Of a stretch of DNA of 64,000 nt, positions 51,491-60,610 are shown one piece after another. The translations under genes were made by a program, and so were the position numbers. The notes under the pieces are model-generated. The model saw only the letters and a list, made by a program, of their open reading frames with translations. It did no database searches and had not been told where the DNA came from. The stretch is from Natronobiforma cellulositropha (lineage in GTDB: Archaea; Halobacteriota; Halobacteria; Halobacteriales; Natrialbaceae), in NCBI RefSeq assembly GCF_025629245.1, contig NZ_JANZXN010000017.1:124001-188000 (forward strand). Reading direction: 5' to 3'. The stretch's first letter is position 1; the number at the start of each line of letters is the position of its first letter.

Positions 51491-53272
51491 ATGCGACTCG
51501 AGGAGTTCTGGGGCGTCGGACCGAAGACGCGCGAGACGCTGGTCGAGGAACTCGGTACCGAACGGGCGATCCGGGCCATCGAGAGCGGTGACGTGCGGGC
51601 GCTCTCGGAGGCGGGACTGACCCGGGGACGAGCGACGCGTATCCTCCGGCGGGCGACCGGCGGGGCCGGCATGGAGACGCTGGCGACGAGTGACGCCCGG
51701 GCGGCCTACAAGGAACTGCTCGACCTCGCGGTCGAACACGCGGTGACCGACCGCGCCGCCGACCGCATCCGCGTGCTCACCCCGCTGACGACCACCGAGG
51801 CGATGACCGAGCGCCTCGACTCCGTGCTCGCCGCACGCGACGCCTGGGCGGCGCTCCCCGAGGCCGACCGCGAGGCCGTCCTCGAGGCCTACGCCCGCTA
51901 CGACGAGCGCGACGAGAGCGAGCGCGCCGCCGTCGACACCGCCCGAACGCTGCTCGAGGCTGGCGTCGACACGGGGCCGTTCGACGCGGTTTCGACCCTC
52001 GACGCCGAGGCGCTCGAGGCGGCGAGCGAGGCACTCGCAGCGCTCGACGGGACAGGCGGGCGGGTCGAGGCGGGTGCCGACGAGGAACTCGACCGCCTGC
52101 GGACCGCTCTCGGCGGCGTCGAGGACGTCGACGCGAACGCCCTCTCGGTGATCGACGACCTCCGCGATGCGGGTGTCGCCGACGTCGCGGGCTTTCGCGA
52201 CGCCTTCTGTGACCATCTCGTCTCGGAGACGGGCGTCACCCTCGAGTCCGTCCACGAGGCGATGCCGACCGAGGCGACGGACGCGACCGACTTCGTCAGC
52301 GGGACGCTCCGGACGCTGCGCGCGGACCTGACGGCGGCCATCGACGAGCGCGAGACGGCCGTCGCCACCCGGCTCGAGGAGATCCTCGAGACCGCGAGCG
52401 AGGACGTCGAACGCGCCGTCGACGCCGTCGACGCCATCGCCCTGCACCTCTCGCTGGCACGCTTCGCGCTGGCGTACGACTGTCACCGCCCGACGTTCGT
52501 CGACGCCAGCGAGGGCGAACGCGCCGCCGTCTCGGTGGTCAACGCGCGCAACCTCACGGTCGCCGCTCGAGCGGCCGAGACCGTCCAGCCGGTGACCTAC
52601 GCGCTCGGCGAGCACGGCGTCTCGGACTTCCCCGAGGAGGTCGGAACGCCTGCCGACGAGCGCGTCGCGGTCCTCACGGGAGCGAACAGCGGCGGGAAGA
52701 CGACGCTGCTCGAGACGCTCTGTCAGGTCGTCCTCCTCGCCTCGATGGGGCTGCCGGTGCCCGCTGACCGCGCCGAGGTGACGCCCGTCGACGCGCTCGT
52801 CTTCCACCGCCGTCACGCCAGTTTCAACGCGGGCGTGCTCGAGTCGACGCTGCGATCGATCGTCCCACCGCTCTCGAGCGGTGGGCGCACGCTCATGTTA
52901 GTCGACGAGTTCGAGGCGATCACCGAACCCGGCAGCGCGGCGGACCTCCTCCACGGTCTGGTGACGCTCACCGTCGAGCGCGAGGCGCTGGGTGTGTTCG
53001 TCACCCACCTCGCCGACGACCTCGAACCCTTACCGCCGGAGGCACGCGTCGACGGCATCTTCGCCGAGGGACTGAGTCCGGACCTCGAGTTGCTCGTCGA
53101 CTACCAGCCTCGCTTCGGGACTGTCGGCCGGTCGACGCCGGAGTTCATCGTCTCGCGGCTGGTCGCGAACGCGAGCGACCGGAGCGAACGGGCGGGCTTC
53201 GAGACGCTCGCGACGGCCGTCGGCCACGACGCCGTCCAGCGGACGCTCGCGGATGCGCGCTGGAGCGAGTGA
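51491..53272 (+). CDS. MutS-family ATPase with N-terminal helix-hairpin-helix
   Basis: 593 residues from the ATG at 51491. Residues 5-50 include a helix-hairpin-helix (GVGPKTRETLVEELG); 50-370 are helical lever/clamp-like; the ATPase domain has LTGANSGGKTTLLET (near 395-409), LMLVDEFEAI (Walker B) and VFVTHLAD. The mismatch-recognition domain is absent, so this is a MutS2/MutS5-type protein, not a mismatch sensor of the MutS1 kind. Role in recombination or restart is inference. It is transcribed divergently from the R2lox gene. Confidence 0.9.
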   Translation: MRLEEFWGVGPKTRETLVEELGTERAIRAIESGDVRALSEAGLTRGRATRILRRATGGAGMETLATSDARAAYKELLDLAVEHAVTDRAADRIRVLTPLTTTEAMTERLDSVLAARDAWAALPEADREAVLEAYARYDERDESERAAVDTARTLLEAGVDTGPFDAVSTLDAEALEAASEALAALDGTGGRVEAGADEELDRLRTALGGVEDVDANALSVIDDLRDAGVADVAGFRDAFCDHLVSETGVTLESVHEAMPTEATDATDFVSGTLRTLRADLTAAIDERETAVATRLEEILETASEDVERAVDAVDAIALHLSLARFALAYDCHRPTFVDASEGERAAVSVVNARNLTVAARAAETVQPVTYALGEHGVSDFPEEVGTPADERVAVLTGANSGGKTTLLETLCQVVLLASMGLPVPADRAEVTPVDALVFHRRHASFNAGVLESTLRSIVPPLSSGGRTLMLVDEFEAITEPGSAADLLHGLVTLTVEREALGVFVTHLADDLEPLPPEARVDGIFAEGLSPDLELLVDYQPRFGTVGRSTPEFIVSRLVANASDRSERAGFETLATAVGHDAVQRTLADARWSE

Positions 53273-53431
53273 GGGGCGGTCCAGGGCCCAGTTGGTCGCC
53301 GGTCGTGCCACTGAGACGGTCTGTCTCGGCGCTCGTGAACAACGTTTAACCGCCACCTTGAGGTACGGTAACATGCACCAGTATTTTGCGTGCACACGGA
53401 TTCGGTCAGCGACGACTGACCGGTGAGAGCC

Positions 53432-53869
53432 ATGGCAGAAGGAACTACATCGGAGACGAACAGGCGGTATCGTGAGACGGTCGAAGAGGCCGAGGAGACG
53501 TTCGGAATCCTCCCGGCACCACTCAACTCGATCGGTGAGGAGGACGTCGTCAGGGAGTGGCCGACGTTCGAGACCTACACCGTCGGCGAGACGGAGATTC
53601 CCCCGAAGTACCGCGAACTCATCGGCCTGGCGGTGGCCGCGAACATCAAGTGCCCCTACTGTGCAGCCTTCCACCGGGAAGCGGCGAAACTCCACGGGGC
53701 GACCGCGGCGGAACTCGAGGAGACCTACGTTCTCGCGAGTTTCACCGCTCGCTACAGCGCGATGTTACACGCGATGAGCTACGACCAGGAGCGCTTCGAA
53801 CACGAACTCGAGCGGATCGGCGAACATCTCCAGGGCGGTGCGGAGACCGACGCCGCTGGCGACGACTGA
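53432..53869 (+). CDS. AhpD-like carboxymuconolactone decarboxylase-family protein
   Basis: 145 residues. The CxxC-xxxH site (CPYCAAFHREAAKLHG) of AhpD-like alkylhydroperoxidases is intact, preceded by IPPKYRELIGLAVAANIK. Start at the ATG 53432, the GTG three codons before being an alternative. It could reduce peroxides or disulfides; the electron donor is unknown. Confidence 0.88.
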   Translation: MAEGTTSETNRRYRETVEEAEETFGILPAPLNSIGEEDVVREWPTFETYTVGETEIPPKYRELIGLAVAANIKCPYCAAFHREAAKLHGATAAELEETYVLASFTARYSAMLHAMSYDQERFEHELERIGEHLQGGAETDAAGDD

Positions 53870-53939
53870 CGGGGTCGTCTACGGGGATCGGCTCCGTTTT
53901 CTGTTGCAGCGTCGGATAGAACTCGTTTTTCGCCGTCGT

Positions 53940-54452
53940 TCACCAGGACTCGGCGGTGTTCTGCCCGTGTGGCCCGCCGTAGGTGTAGACGTAACCGTCT
54001 TCGTCCTCGCAGACGCGCGCCTCGAGGTACGACTGGGCGGCCCGTCGCGAGAGGACACCCATCTCGACGACGTCGCCGAGGACGGTCTTCGTCGCGCGAA
54101 ACCAGGTTCTGACCGCCAGGTCGTCGGGACCGGGATCGACGCGGACGAGCGCGCCGCGGCCCTCCTCGCGGCCATCACCCCACTCGAGCCAGAGCACCCG
54201 GTAGGCGCTGACCTCGAAGCGCTCGGTGACGAGGTAGAACGCCTCGTGTGCGCAGGGATCGAGGTAGTCGGAGAGGACGCGCTCGAGGGCGACGGTCTCT
54301 GCGAGCGGGTCGGCGTCGACGCTGCCCCGTGCGAGTGGCGTCTCGCGCGTGAGCGAGTCGGCGAGTTCGAGACCGTCGGCGCCCCAGTGGCTGTACCGGA
54401 GGTCGTAGAGGTGGTCGGGCCGCCGGTAGGCGACCAGCGCCCTATGGCCCAT
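53940..54452 (-). CDS. Conserved haloarchaeal hypothetical protein (DUF6735-like)
   Basis: 170 residues beginning MGHRALVAYRRPDHLYDLRYSHWGADGL, then EAFYLVTERFEVSAYRVLWLEWGDG and AVRTWFRATKTVLGDVVEMGVLS. I recall this as DUF6735. Alpha/beta, no obvious active site. Convergent with the AhpD-like gene. Confidence 0.7.
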   Translation of the reverse strand: MGHRALVAYRRPDHLYDLRYSHWGADGLELADSLTRETPLARGSVDADPLAETVALERVLSDYLDPCAHEAFYLVTERFEVSAYRVLWLEWGDGREEGRGALVRVDPGPDDLAVRTWFRATKTVLGDVVEMGVLSRRAAQSYLEARVCEDEDGYVYTYGGPHGQNTAESW

Positions 54453-54615
54453 CGCCCCGCTCGCGCGGGGACTCGCGGTCCCCGTCGGCGCACCCGTCCC
54501 GTCGGTATCGGTTCATCGGCCGACTCTGGTCCGCTCTTCGCACTTGAACCCTCGCGCGAGAGGTGGCCGGTCGTGTCCGAAACGGCGAAGCCCCGCGAGT
54601 GCGAACGGAGCGGTG

Positions 54616-55266
54616 ATGGCATACGACGCCCTCGTCTTCGACAACGACGGTGTGTTGACGACGCCGACCGAGATGAGCGCCCTCCGGCGAGCGGTTCGGA
54701 CGGCATTCGCCGAGGTCGGCGTCTCGGACCCCACGGACGAGTACGTCGACACGCTGATCAACCCGACGGTCGAGGCGCTCGAGCGCATCGCCGGCGAGTA
54801 CGGCGTCGAACCCGAACCGCTCTGGGAGGAGCGCGAACAGGCGGCGATCGCCGTCCAGGCCGCGGAGATCCGCGCCGGCCGGAAGACGCTCTACGACGAC
54901 GTGGCCACCCTCGAGTCGCTCTCGGTCCCGCGGGCGATCGTGAGCAACAACCAGCACGAGACGATCCGGACGATCGTCGAGTACTTCGATCTCACCGGGT
55001 TCGACCCCTGGATCGGCCGCGAGCCCACTATTCGGGGCATCGAGCGGAAGAAACCGACGCCGTACTACCTCGAGCGCGCCCTCTCGGAACTCGGCGTCGA
55101 CGACCCGCTCTACGTCGGCGACAGCCGCGTCGACATCACCGCCGCCAACGCCTGCGGCATCGACTCGGCGTACGTCCACCGCCCACACCGCGTCGACTAC
55201 GAGTTGCCCGAGCGTCCGACCCACGAGATCTACTCGCTCGAGGAACTGTCGACGCTGGTCGGCTGA
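54616..55266 (+). CDS. HAD-superfamily hydrolase
   Basis: 216 residues from the ATG at 54616. Motif I VFDNDGVLTT (DxDxV/T; nucleophile in DND), motif II AIVSNNQ, motif III KKPTPYYLERAL, motif IV YVGDSRVDITAAN. It resembles phosphoglycolate-phosphatase-like members. Small-molecule phosphatase activity is expected; no particular substrate. Same strand as nothing adjacent; convergent with the SRPBCC gene. Confidence 0.92.
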   Translation: MAYDALVFDNDGVLTTPTEMSALRRAVRTAFAEVGVSDPTDEYVDTLINPTVEALERIAGEYGVEPEPLWEEREQAAIAVQAAEIRAGRKTLYDDVATLESLSVPRAIVSNNQHETIRTIVEYFDLTGFDPWIGREPTIRGIERKKPTPYYLERALSELGVDDPLYVGDSRVDITAANACGIDSAYVHRPHRVDYELPERPTHEIYSLEELSTLVG

Positions 55267-55716
55267 TCAGGCGTGTACACCCACCCGGCGCTCCGCTCGC
55301 GTCTTCAACGCCTCGTTCATCGCGTCGAAGCCCGCGCGAACGGCCTCCTCGTCGAGCAAGAGCGGGACGAGTGCGCCCCGGAACGTCTCGCGCTGGAGGA
55401 ACCGGGTTCGCTCGCCGCTCTCGCCGACCGGCTCGAGACGGAACTCGTGGTAGCCGTCGAAGACGAACGGCGCGCCGAGTCGGCCCAGCCAGGCCAGCCG
55501 TCGCGGAGCCTCCGCGGCGACGACCTCGGGTTCGAACGTCATCGCTCGCGAGCGCGGCGGTTCGATCCGTACCCGGAGGTGGCTCCCCTCGACCGGCTCG
55601 CCCTCGATCGAGGTGACGAACGGATTCCACTCGGGGTAGCGCTCGAACGCGAGCAAGACCGCCCAGACGGCGGCAGGCGGGGCGTCGATCTCGACGAACC
55701 GCTCGAGCTGTTGCAT
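55267..55716 (-). CDS. SRPBCC/START-like lipid-binding protein
   Basis: 149 residues from the ATG at 55716. The fold starts LERFVEIDAPPAAVWAVLLAFERYPEWNPFVTSIEGEP, with the long C-terminal helix EEAVRAGFDAMNEALKTRAER. Typical of polyketide-cyclase/SRPBCC proteins binding hydrophobic ligands. Its stop is adjacent to that of the HAD hydrolase gene. Confidence 0.85.
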   Translation of the reverse strand: MQQLERFVEIDAPPAAVWAVLLAFERYPEWNPFVTSIEGEPVEGSHLRVRIEPPRSRAMTFEPEVVAAEAPRRLAWLGRLGAPFVFDGYHEFRLEPVGESGERTRFLQRETFRGALVPLLLDEEAVRAGFDAMNEALKTRAERRVGVHA

Positions 55717-55864
55717 GCTAGTCGATGACGCACTCGAGGACCATCCGCGTGTCGGGTGCGTGTGCCGGTTGTCCGACCGTGGCTGACACCGTCTACACAC
55801 GCCGCCCACTGGCGCTCACTCCCCTCACCGTAACCCCCATTAGCGTCGAGTCCCGAATCCGGCT

Positions 55865-57136
55865 ATGGTTCGTCCGTCTCGCGGGATTTCTCGTCGGGCG
55901 TTCGTCAGGAGCGCCGTCGCCATCGGCGGTGTGAGCGCGCTGTCGGCCTGTCTCGAGCGGGGCGACGGTGCGGAGTTGCCCCAGGCGAGCGTCGCCCTCG
56001 AGGACCTTCCCGAGCGCCAGCACGCCTGGAACGAGTACCTCGAGCGCGACGGCCACGGCAACCACGTCGCGCCCGAACACCACGTCCTGCTCGCGCTCGA
56101 GTACGTCGGCGAGGAGCCGACCGACGAGACCGACCGCGACGAACTCGAGGCGGCGTTCGAGACGCTCGAGCGCGCGTTCGAGCGCGGCAACGACGGACTC
56201 GTCTTCACCGTCGGCTACGGCCCGGCGTACTTCGAGCGCTTCGACGACGCGCTCCCCGGGGGCGTCGACCTCCCGCCGCCCGAACCGATGGCCGCGTTCG
56301 AAGACCCGGTTCTCGACGAGTACGACGCGCTGGTCCACCTCGCGAGCGACCACGGCAGCGCCGTGTTGAGTGCCGAGGAGGCACTGACGGGCGGTCTCTC
56401 CGAACTGAACGGTCTCGCCGTCGAGGGGAGTCTCGAGGGCGTCTTCACCGTGGCAGACCGCCGAACGGGCTTCATCGGACAGGGGCTCCCGGCCGAGCGC
56501 CAGGAGGAGGTCCCCGCGATCGAACGCGAGGAGCCCGTCCCCGAGGACGCGCCGATGTTCATGGGCTTCGAGTCGGGCTTCCGACGCAACCAGGCGAGCG
56601 AAGACCGCGTGACGATCCGGGAGGGACCGTTCGCCGATGGGACGACCACCCACCTCTCGCGGATCCGCCTCGACCTGCGTCAGTGGTACCTCCAGGACAG
56701 CCGCGAACAGCGCGTCAGCAAGATGTTCTGCCCTGCCCACGCCGCTGAGGGCCGCGTCGAGGGTGCCGGCCACAACCTCGGTGACGACGCCGGTGTCGAC
56801 GGCTGTGCGGAGACGCTCGAGGAAGACGCCCGGTCGGGTGTCGTCGGCCACTCTCAGAAACTCGTGCGCGCACGCGAGGACGACGACCCGCTGTTGCTCC
56901 GGCGCGACGTGAGTTCGACCGACGACGGCGAGGCGGGCGTCCACTTCCTCTCACACCAGCGCGAGGTTGGCGAGTTCGCCGCAGTGCGCGAGGCGATGAA
57001 CGGCTCCGGACTCTCGTCGGCGATCGGGACGCGGACGAACAACGGCATCCTCCAGTACCTCGAGGTCACCCGACGAGCGAACTTCCTCGTGCCGCCGCGA
57101 CGCCACCGCTCGCTGCCCGAACCGGACCCGGGGTGA
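55865..57136 (+). CDS. Tat-exported DyP-peroxidase-like lipoprotein
   Basis: 423 residues. Tat signal with RR (ISRRAFVRSAV) and a lipobox LSAC ending at C29. The mature protein follows the dye-decolourising peroxidase pattern: RTGFIGQGLP near 200-208, GFESG at 234-238 in the place of GxxDG, GHSQKLVRARED with H329 as candidate heme ligand, LLLRRDVSSTDDGEAGVHFLSHQREVGEFAAVREAMN and ANFLVPPRRHRSLPEP. The GxxDG aspartate is replaced by serine. Length matches haloarchaeal homologs. Peroxidase activity is therefore uncertain; heme binding is inferred. Confidence 0.75.
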   Translation: MVRPSRGISRRAFVRSAVAIGGVSALSACLERGDGAELPQASVALEDLPERQHAWNEYLERDGHGNHVAPEHHVLLALEYVGEEPTDETDRDELEAAFETLERAFERGNDGLVFTVGYGPAYFERFDDALPGGVDLPPPEPMAAFEDPVLDEYDALVHLASDHGSAVLSAEEALTGGLSELNGLAVEGSLEGVFTVADRRTGFIGQGLPAERQEEVPAIEREEPVPEDAPMFMGFESGFRRNQASEDRVTIREGPFADGTTTHLSRIRLDLRQWYLQDSREQRVSKMFCPAHAAEGRVEGAGHNLGDDAGVDGCAETLEEDARSGVVGHSQKLVRAREDDDPLLLRRDVSSTDDGEAGVHFLSHQREVGEFAAVREAMNGSGLSSAIGTRTNNGILQYLEVTRRANFLVPPRRHRSLPEPDPG

Positions 57137-57212
57137 GTGGTACGTGCAGGGTGGTGACACGCCCACATCTGTCAATTAGAGTTATCACTGTCGGGGGTAT
57201 AGCACCGTCACC

Positions 57213-57407
57213 ATGTGTGATCGAACCGCCCAGAAAGTATCGACTCGTGTGCAGAAGGCGACGCTCTTCTGCCCGTCGTGTGGCCACGCCAGCCCCATCG
57301 ACGGCGACTGGGTCATCGAGCGGACCGGCGGCGAAGAGGTCTACTCGTGTCCCGACTGTGCCGAACAGCTGACGACGCGACCGCTTCGCGTCCCTCTCTG
57401 CTGTTGA
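57213..57407 (+). CDS. Small zinc-finger protein
   Basis: 64 residues. Two CxxC knuckles: FCPSCGHASP near 19-22 and YSCPDCAEQL near 45-48, a zinc ribbon. A CAATTAGAGTTATC stretch at 57174-57187 lies about 27-30 nt upstream. Function unknown. Confidence 0.7.
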   Translation: MCDRTAQKVSTRVQKATLFCPSCGHASPIDGDWVIERTGGEEVYSCPDCAEQLTTRPLRVPLCC

Positions 57408-57453
57408 ACTCGCCCCGGCTTCGCCCTCCTCCGCGTCTGTTCCCGTTCGTGAT

Positions 57454-58440
57454 TCACTCGAGGAGCGCCGTTGGCGGTCCACCGGTCAAGCGGTCGCGTT
57501 CGTGCGGGGCGTCGAAGGCGAGGTCCGGCCCGCGCGCGACGATGCCGTGGGGGTTGACGTCGGGGTGGGTCGTGTAGTAGTGTTCTCTGATGTGGTCCAT
57601 GTTCACCGTCTCGGCGACGCCCGGCGTCTGGTAGAGGTCGCGCAGGTACGGCCAGAGGTGGTCGTACTCGTGGATCTGGGCGACGTTACACATGAAGTGG
57701 GTGTGATAGACCGCGTCGAACCTGACGAGCGTGGTGAACATGGCGAGGTCGGCTTCGGTGAGGCGGTCGCCGACGAGGTAGCGCTGGTCGGCGAGCACCT
57801 CGTCCCAGTGGGCGAGCGCGTCGAAGAGGTCGTCGATCGCCTCGTCGTAGGGTTCCTGGCGGGTGGCGAAGCCTGCGCGGTAGACGCCGTTGTTGATCGG
57901 TTCGTAGATGGCGTCGAGGACCGCGTCGATCTCCTCGCGCCGGTCGTCTGGCGAGAGGTCGACCTCGGTTCTCGCCACCGCGCCGAATTCCGTGGCGAGC
58001 ATCCGCATGATCTCGCGTGACTCGTTGTTGACGACGGTGTCCGTCTCGGTATCCCAGAGGACGGGGACCGTCACCCGGCAGGTCGCCTCGGGATCTGCGC
58101 GCACGTAGAGTTCGCGCAAGTAGTCCGCGCCGTGGACGTGATCGACGGTACAGCCCTCTTTCTCGGGCGTGAACTGCCAGCCGTCCTCGCCGCGGTAGGG
58201 GTCGACGACCGAGACAGAGATCGCCTCTTCGAGTCCGAGCAGCGAGCGCGCCAGCAGGGTCCGGTGTGCCCACGGGCAGGCGTAGGAGACGTAGAGGTGG
58301 TAGCGGCCCGCGGCGGGTTCGAACTCGCCACCCTCGCGAACCCGGTCGCGAAAGGTCGTCTGCTGGCGCTCGAACGAGCCACTGTCGTCGGTCGATTCGT
58401 ACGCGTCGGTCCGCCACTCGCCGTCGACGAGTTTGTTCAT
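57454..58440 (-). CDS. Glutathionyl-hydroquinone reductase-like (ECM4/YqjG) GST
   Basis: 328 residues. YVSYACPWAHRTLLARSLLGLEE contains the catalytic CPWAHR of xi-class GSTs; WQFTPEKEGCTVDHVHGADYLRELYV, TVPVLWDTETDTVVNNESREIMRML, and HFMCNVAQIHEYDHLWPYLRDLYQTPG complete the family. These enzymes reduce glutathionyl-hydroquinones; in haloarchaea the thiol donor is probably gamma-glutamylcysteine. Full length. Confidence 0.9.
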   Translation of the reverse strand: MNKLVDGEWRTDAYESTDDSGSFERQQTTFRDRVREGGEFEPAAGRYHLYVSYACPWAHRTLLARSLLGLEEAISVSVVDPYRGEDGWQFTPEKEGCTVDHVHGADYLRELYVRADPEATCRVTVPVLWDTETDTVVNNESREIMRMLATEFGAVARTEVDLSPDDRREEIDAVLDAIYEPINNGVYRAGFATRQEPYDEAIDDLFDALAHWDEVLADQRYLVGDRLTEADLAMFTTLVRFDAVYHTHFMCNVAQIHEYDHLWPYLRDLYQTPGVAETVNMDHIREHYYTTHPDVNPHGIVARGPDLAFDAPHERDRLTGGPPTALLE

Positions 58441-58542
58441 ACCCAGGTTTCGCTACCCAGACGTAAGGGCACTCGCTAACCCCGGCGTCACCGCCCGACG
58501 TCGACGACACTCTCACTGCCCACCACCAGCGTCGGCGACGCC

Positions 58543-59514
58543 CTATGCGCCGCCGACGGTCACCACCCAGTAGCCGAGGACCACGCCCGCGAGGAGCGCG
58601 CCCTCGAGTCGGTTCAGTCGCCGTCCGCTCGCGAGTGTGACGGTGGTGATGGCGGTGAGACCACCCAGGACGACGAGACCGGCCAGCGCGGCCGAGTCGG
58701 CCGCGAGCGGCTGAACGACGGCGGTGATCCCGAGGACGCCGAGGAGGTTGAAGACGTTCGAGCCGACGACGTTTCCGGCGGCGATGGCGACGGCACCGGT
58801 TCGCACGGCAGCAACCGACGTCGCCACCTCCGGGAGCGACGTTCCGAACGCCACGACCGTCACGCCGACGACCCAGGGGGAGACGCCGGCCGCTCGAGCG
58901 AGGTCGCTCGCGGTCGCGACCAGCAGGTGTCCGCCGCCGACGACGAGTCCGAGACCGACGGCCAGCGCGAGCAGTTCCCGGACGCGATCCGCCTGGGGGC
59001 GAGTCGGCCCGACGAGTGCGTCGGCGGCCGTCGACGCACTGCCTTCGGTCCGGTCACTCGCGGAGCGACGCGCGTCGAGGGCCAGACCGGTCAGGTAGAC
59101 GAGCAAGACGGCGCTGAGGAGTGCTCCCTCGAGACGCGACACCCACAGGTTCGCGAGCACCACCAGTGCGAGCGCGGTCGCGACACCCATTGCCACCGCG
59201 TCGCGCCGAACCAGCGGTTCGTCGACGCGGATCGGAGCGACCAGGGCGATGCCGCCGAGGACGACCCCGAGGTTGAACAGGTTCGAACCGACGACGTTTC
59301 CGACCGAGACGTCGCTCTCCCCGGCGAGTGCGGCGTCGATCGTCACGGCGAACTCCGGCGCGGAGGTACCGAAGGCGACGACGGTCAGCCCGATCACCAG
59401 CGGTGAGACGCCCGCTCGAGCCGCGAGCGTCGCCGCCGCCTCGACGACCCACTTCGCGCCGATCCAGAGGGCACCTGCCGAGAGAGCGAACACGGCGACG
59501 TCGACGAGCACCAT
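58543..59514 (-). CDS. Calcium/sodium antiporter (CaCA, YrbG-like)
   Basis: 323 residues, ten membrane helices. Both alpha repeats are intact: VVAFGTSAPEFAVT with SVGNVVGSNLFNLGVV (first), and VVAFGTSLPEVATS with AAGNVVGSNVFNLLG (second). Ion exchange across the membrane is expected; direction and cation not determinable. Starts near 59514. Confidence 0.93.
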   Translation of the reverse strand: MVLVDVAVFALSAGALWIGAKWVVEAAATLAARAGVSPLVIGLTVVAFGTSAPEFAVTIDAALAGESDVSVGNVVGSNLFNLGVVLGGIALVAPIRVDEPLVRRDAVAMGVATALALVVLANLWVSRLEGALLSAVLLVYLTGLALDARRSASDRTEGSASTAADALVGPTRPQADRVRELLALAVGLGLVVGGGHLLVATASDLARAAGVSPWVVGVTVVAFGTSLPEVATSVAAVRTGAVAIAAGNVVGSNVFNLLGVLGITAVVQPLAADSAALAGLVVLGGLTAITTVTLASGRRLNRLEGALLAGVVLGYWVVTVGGA

Positions 59515-59631
59515 CGTCGGGCGTACACCGCCACGGGTGAAAATTGGAGGACCTCGTTTGCGGCAGGCGCGTGCAATGGCGGGGGACGAGAGACACCAGC
59601 GTTATGGCACCCGGGTGAGCACGTCCGAGTC

Positions 59632-60603
59632 ATGACCGAGGACTCGAGCGACGGCGAGGGCGGCGCGTCGGCTCGACACCGTGGGCGTCCGAGCGACGCC
59701 AGCGGGGGCGACGACGGCCGGGACCTCAAAGATCACCAGACCCACCTCGAGGGCCGGGGCATCTACGACGAGCGCAACCGGGTCAACGACCTGACCGGCA
59801 GGGAGTGGAAGTTCGCGACGAAGTCGGTGATTCCGGAGTCGTATCCGCCGGACCTCCAGCACGACCTGCGCAGCGAACACGGCGGCCAGAAGCCGCCGCG
59901 GCTCTGTGCGGAGCTGATCGGCCGCTTCAGCAAGGCGGGCGAGCGCGTCCTCGACCCGTTCGCGGGCGTCGGCGGGACGCTGCTCGGGGCGAGCCTCTGT
60001 GAACACGAAGGAACCGGCCTGCGCGAGGCGGTCGGCTTCGAGCGCAACCGCCGCTGGGTCGAGTGTTACGAGACGGTCCTCGAGCGCGAGAACGAGGAGC
60101 GACTCGAGCGGGGTGCGCCACCGCTCGCGAGCCAGGACCTGCGCCACGGTGACTGCGTGGAGTTAGTCGCCGACCTCGAGACGGACTCGGTCGACCTGCT
60201 GTTGACGGACGTCCCCTACTGGAACATGGACGAACGCGAGCAGACGCGCAACCGGAAGGAAGTTCGCGAGAGCAGTCTCGGTGCGTTCGACGAGGACGAA
60301 CGCGAGTCACAGAGCAAAGCCGAGTGGCTCGCGGAGATGGGCGAGACGTTCGCCCAGCTCGTGCGGGTGGTCGAACCGGGTCGCTACGTGGTGGTGTTCA
60401 TCGGCGATATGTACCGCGAGCAGCGCTACGAGTTCCTCTCGGCCGACCTCGCTCGAGCGATCGAAGCCGCCGCGCCGGTGACGCTGAAGGCGACGCTCGT
60501 CTGGTACGACCCGGCGAAGAACCTCCACGTCTACGGCTATCCCTACGCGTTCGTGCCGTCGATGGTCCACCAGAACGTCCTCGTCTTCCAGGTCGACGAC
60601 TGA
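59632..60603 (+). CDS. Orphan DNA (N4/N6) methyltransferase
   Basis: 323 residues. SAM-binding motif DPFAGVGGTLLGA lies near 115-128, catalytic motif reads DVPYW near 197-201 instead of DPPYW, and the end has HVYGYPYAFVPSMVHQNVLVFQ, as in phage and archaeal methylases of the COG0863 group. Motif order (SAM site before catalytic site) is alpha/gamma-like. No restriction endonuclease, specificity subunit or nuclease is next to it. Target sequence unknown; RNA methylation cannot be ruled out. Confidence 0.82.
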   Translation: MTEDSSDGEGGASARHRGRPSDASGGDDGRDLKDHQTHLEGRGIYDERNRVNDLTGREWKFATKSVIPESYPPDLQHDLRSEHGGQKPPRLCAELIGRFSKAGERVLDPFAGVGGTLLGASLCEHEGTGLREAVGFERNRRWVECYETVLERENEERLERGAPPLASQDLRHGDCVELVADLETDSVDLLLTDVPYWNMDEREQTRNRKEVRESSLGAFDEDERESQSKAEWLAEMGETFAQLVRVVEPGRYVVVFIGDMYREQRYEFLSADLARAIEAAAPVTLKATLVWYDPAKNLHVYGYPYAFVPSMVHQNVLVFQVDD

Positions 60604-60610
60604 CGCCGAC

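Noticed and set aside
51413-52816. 467-codon minus-strand frame
   Set aside because: Antisense to the MutS-family ATPase, no domain visible.
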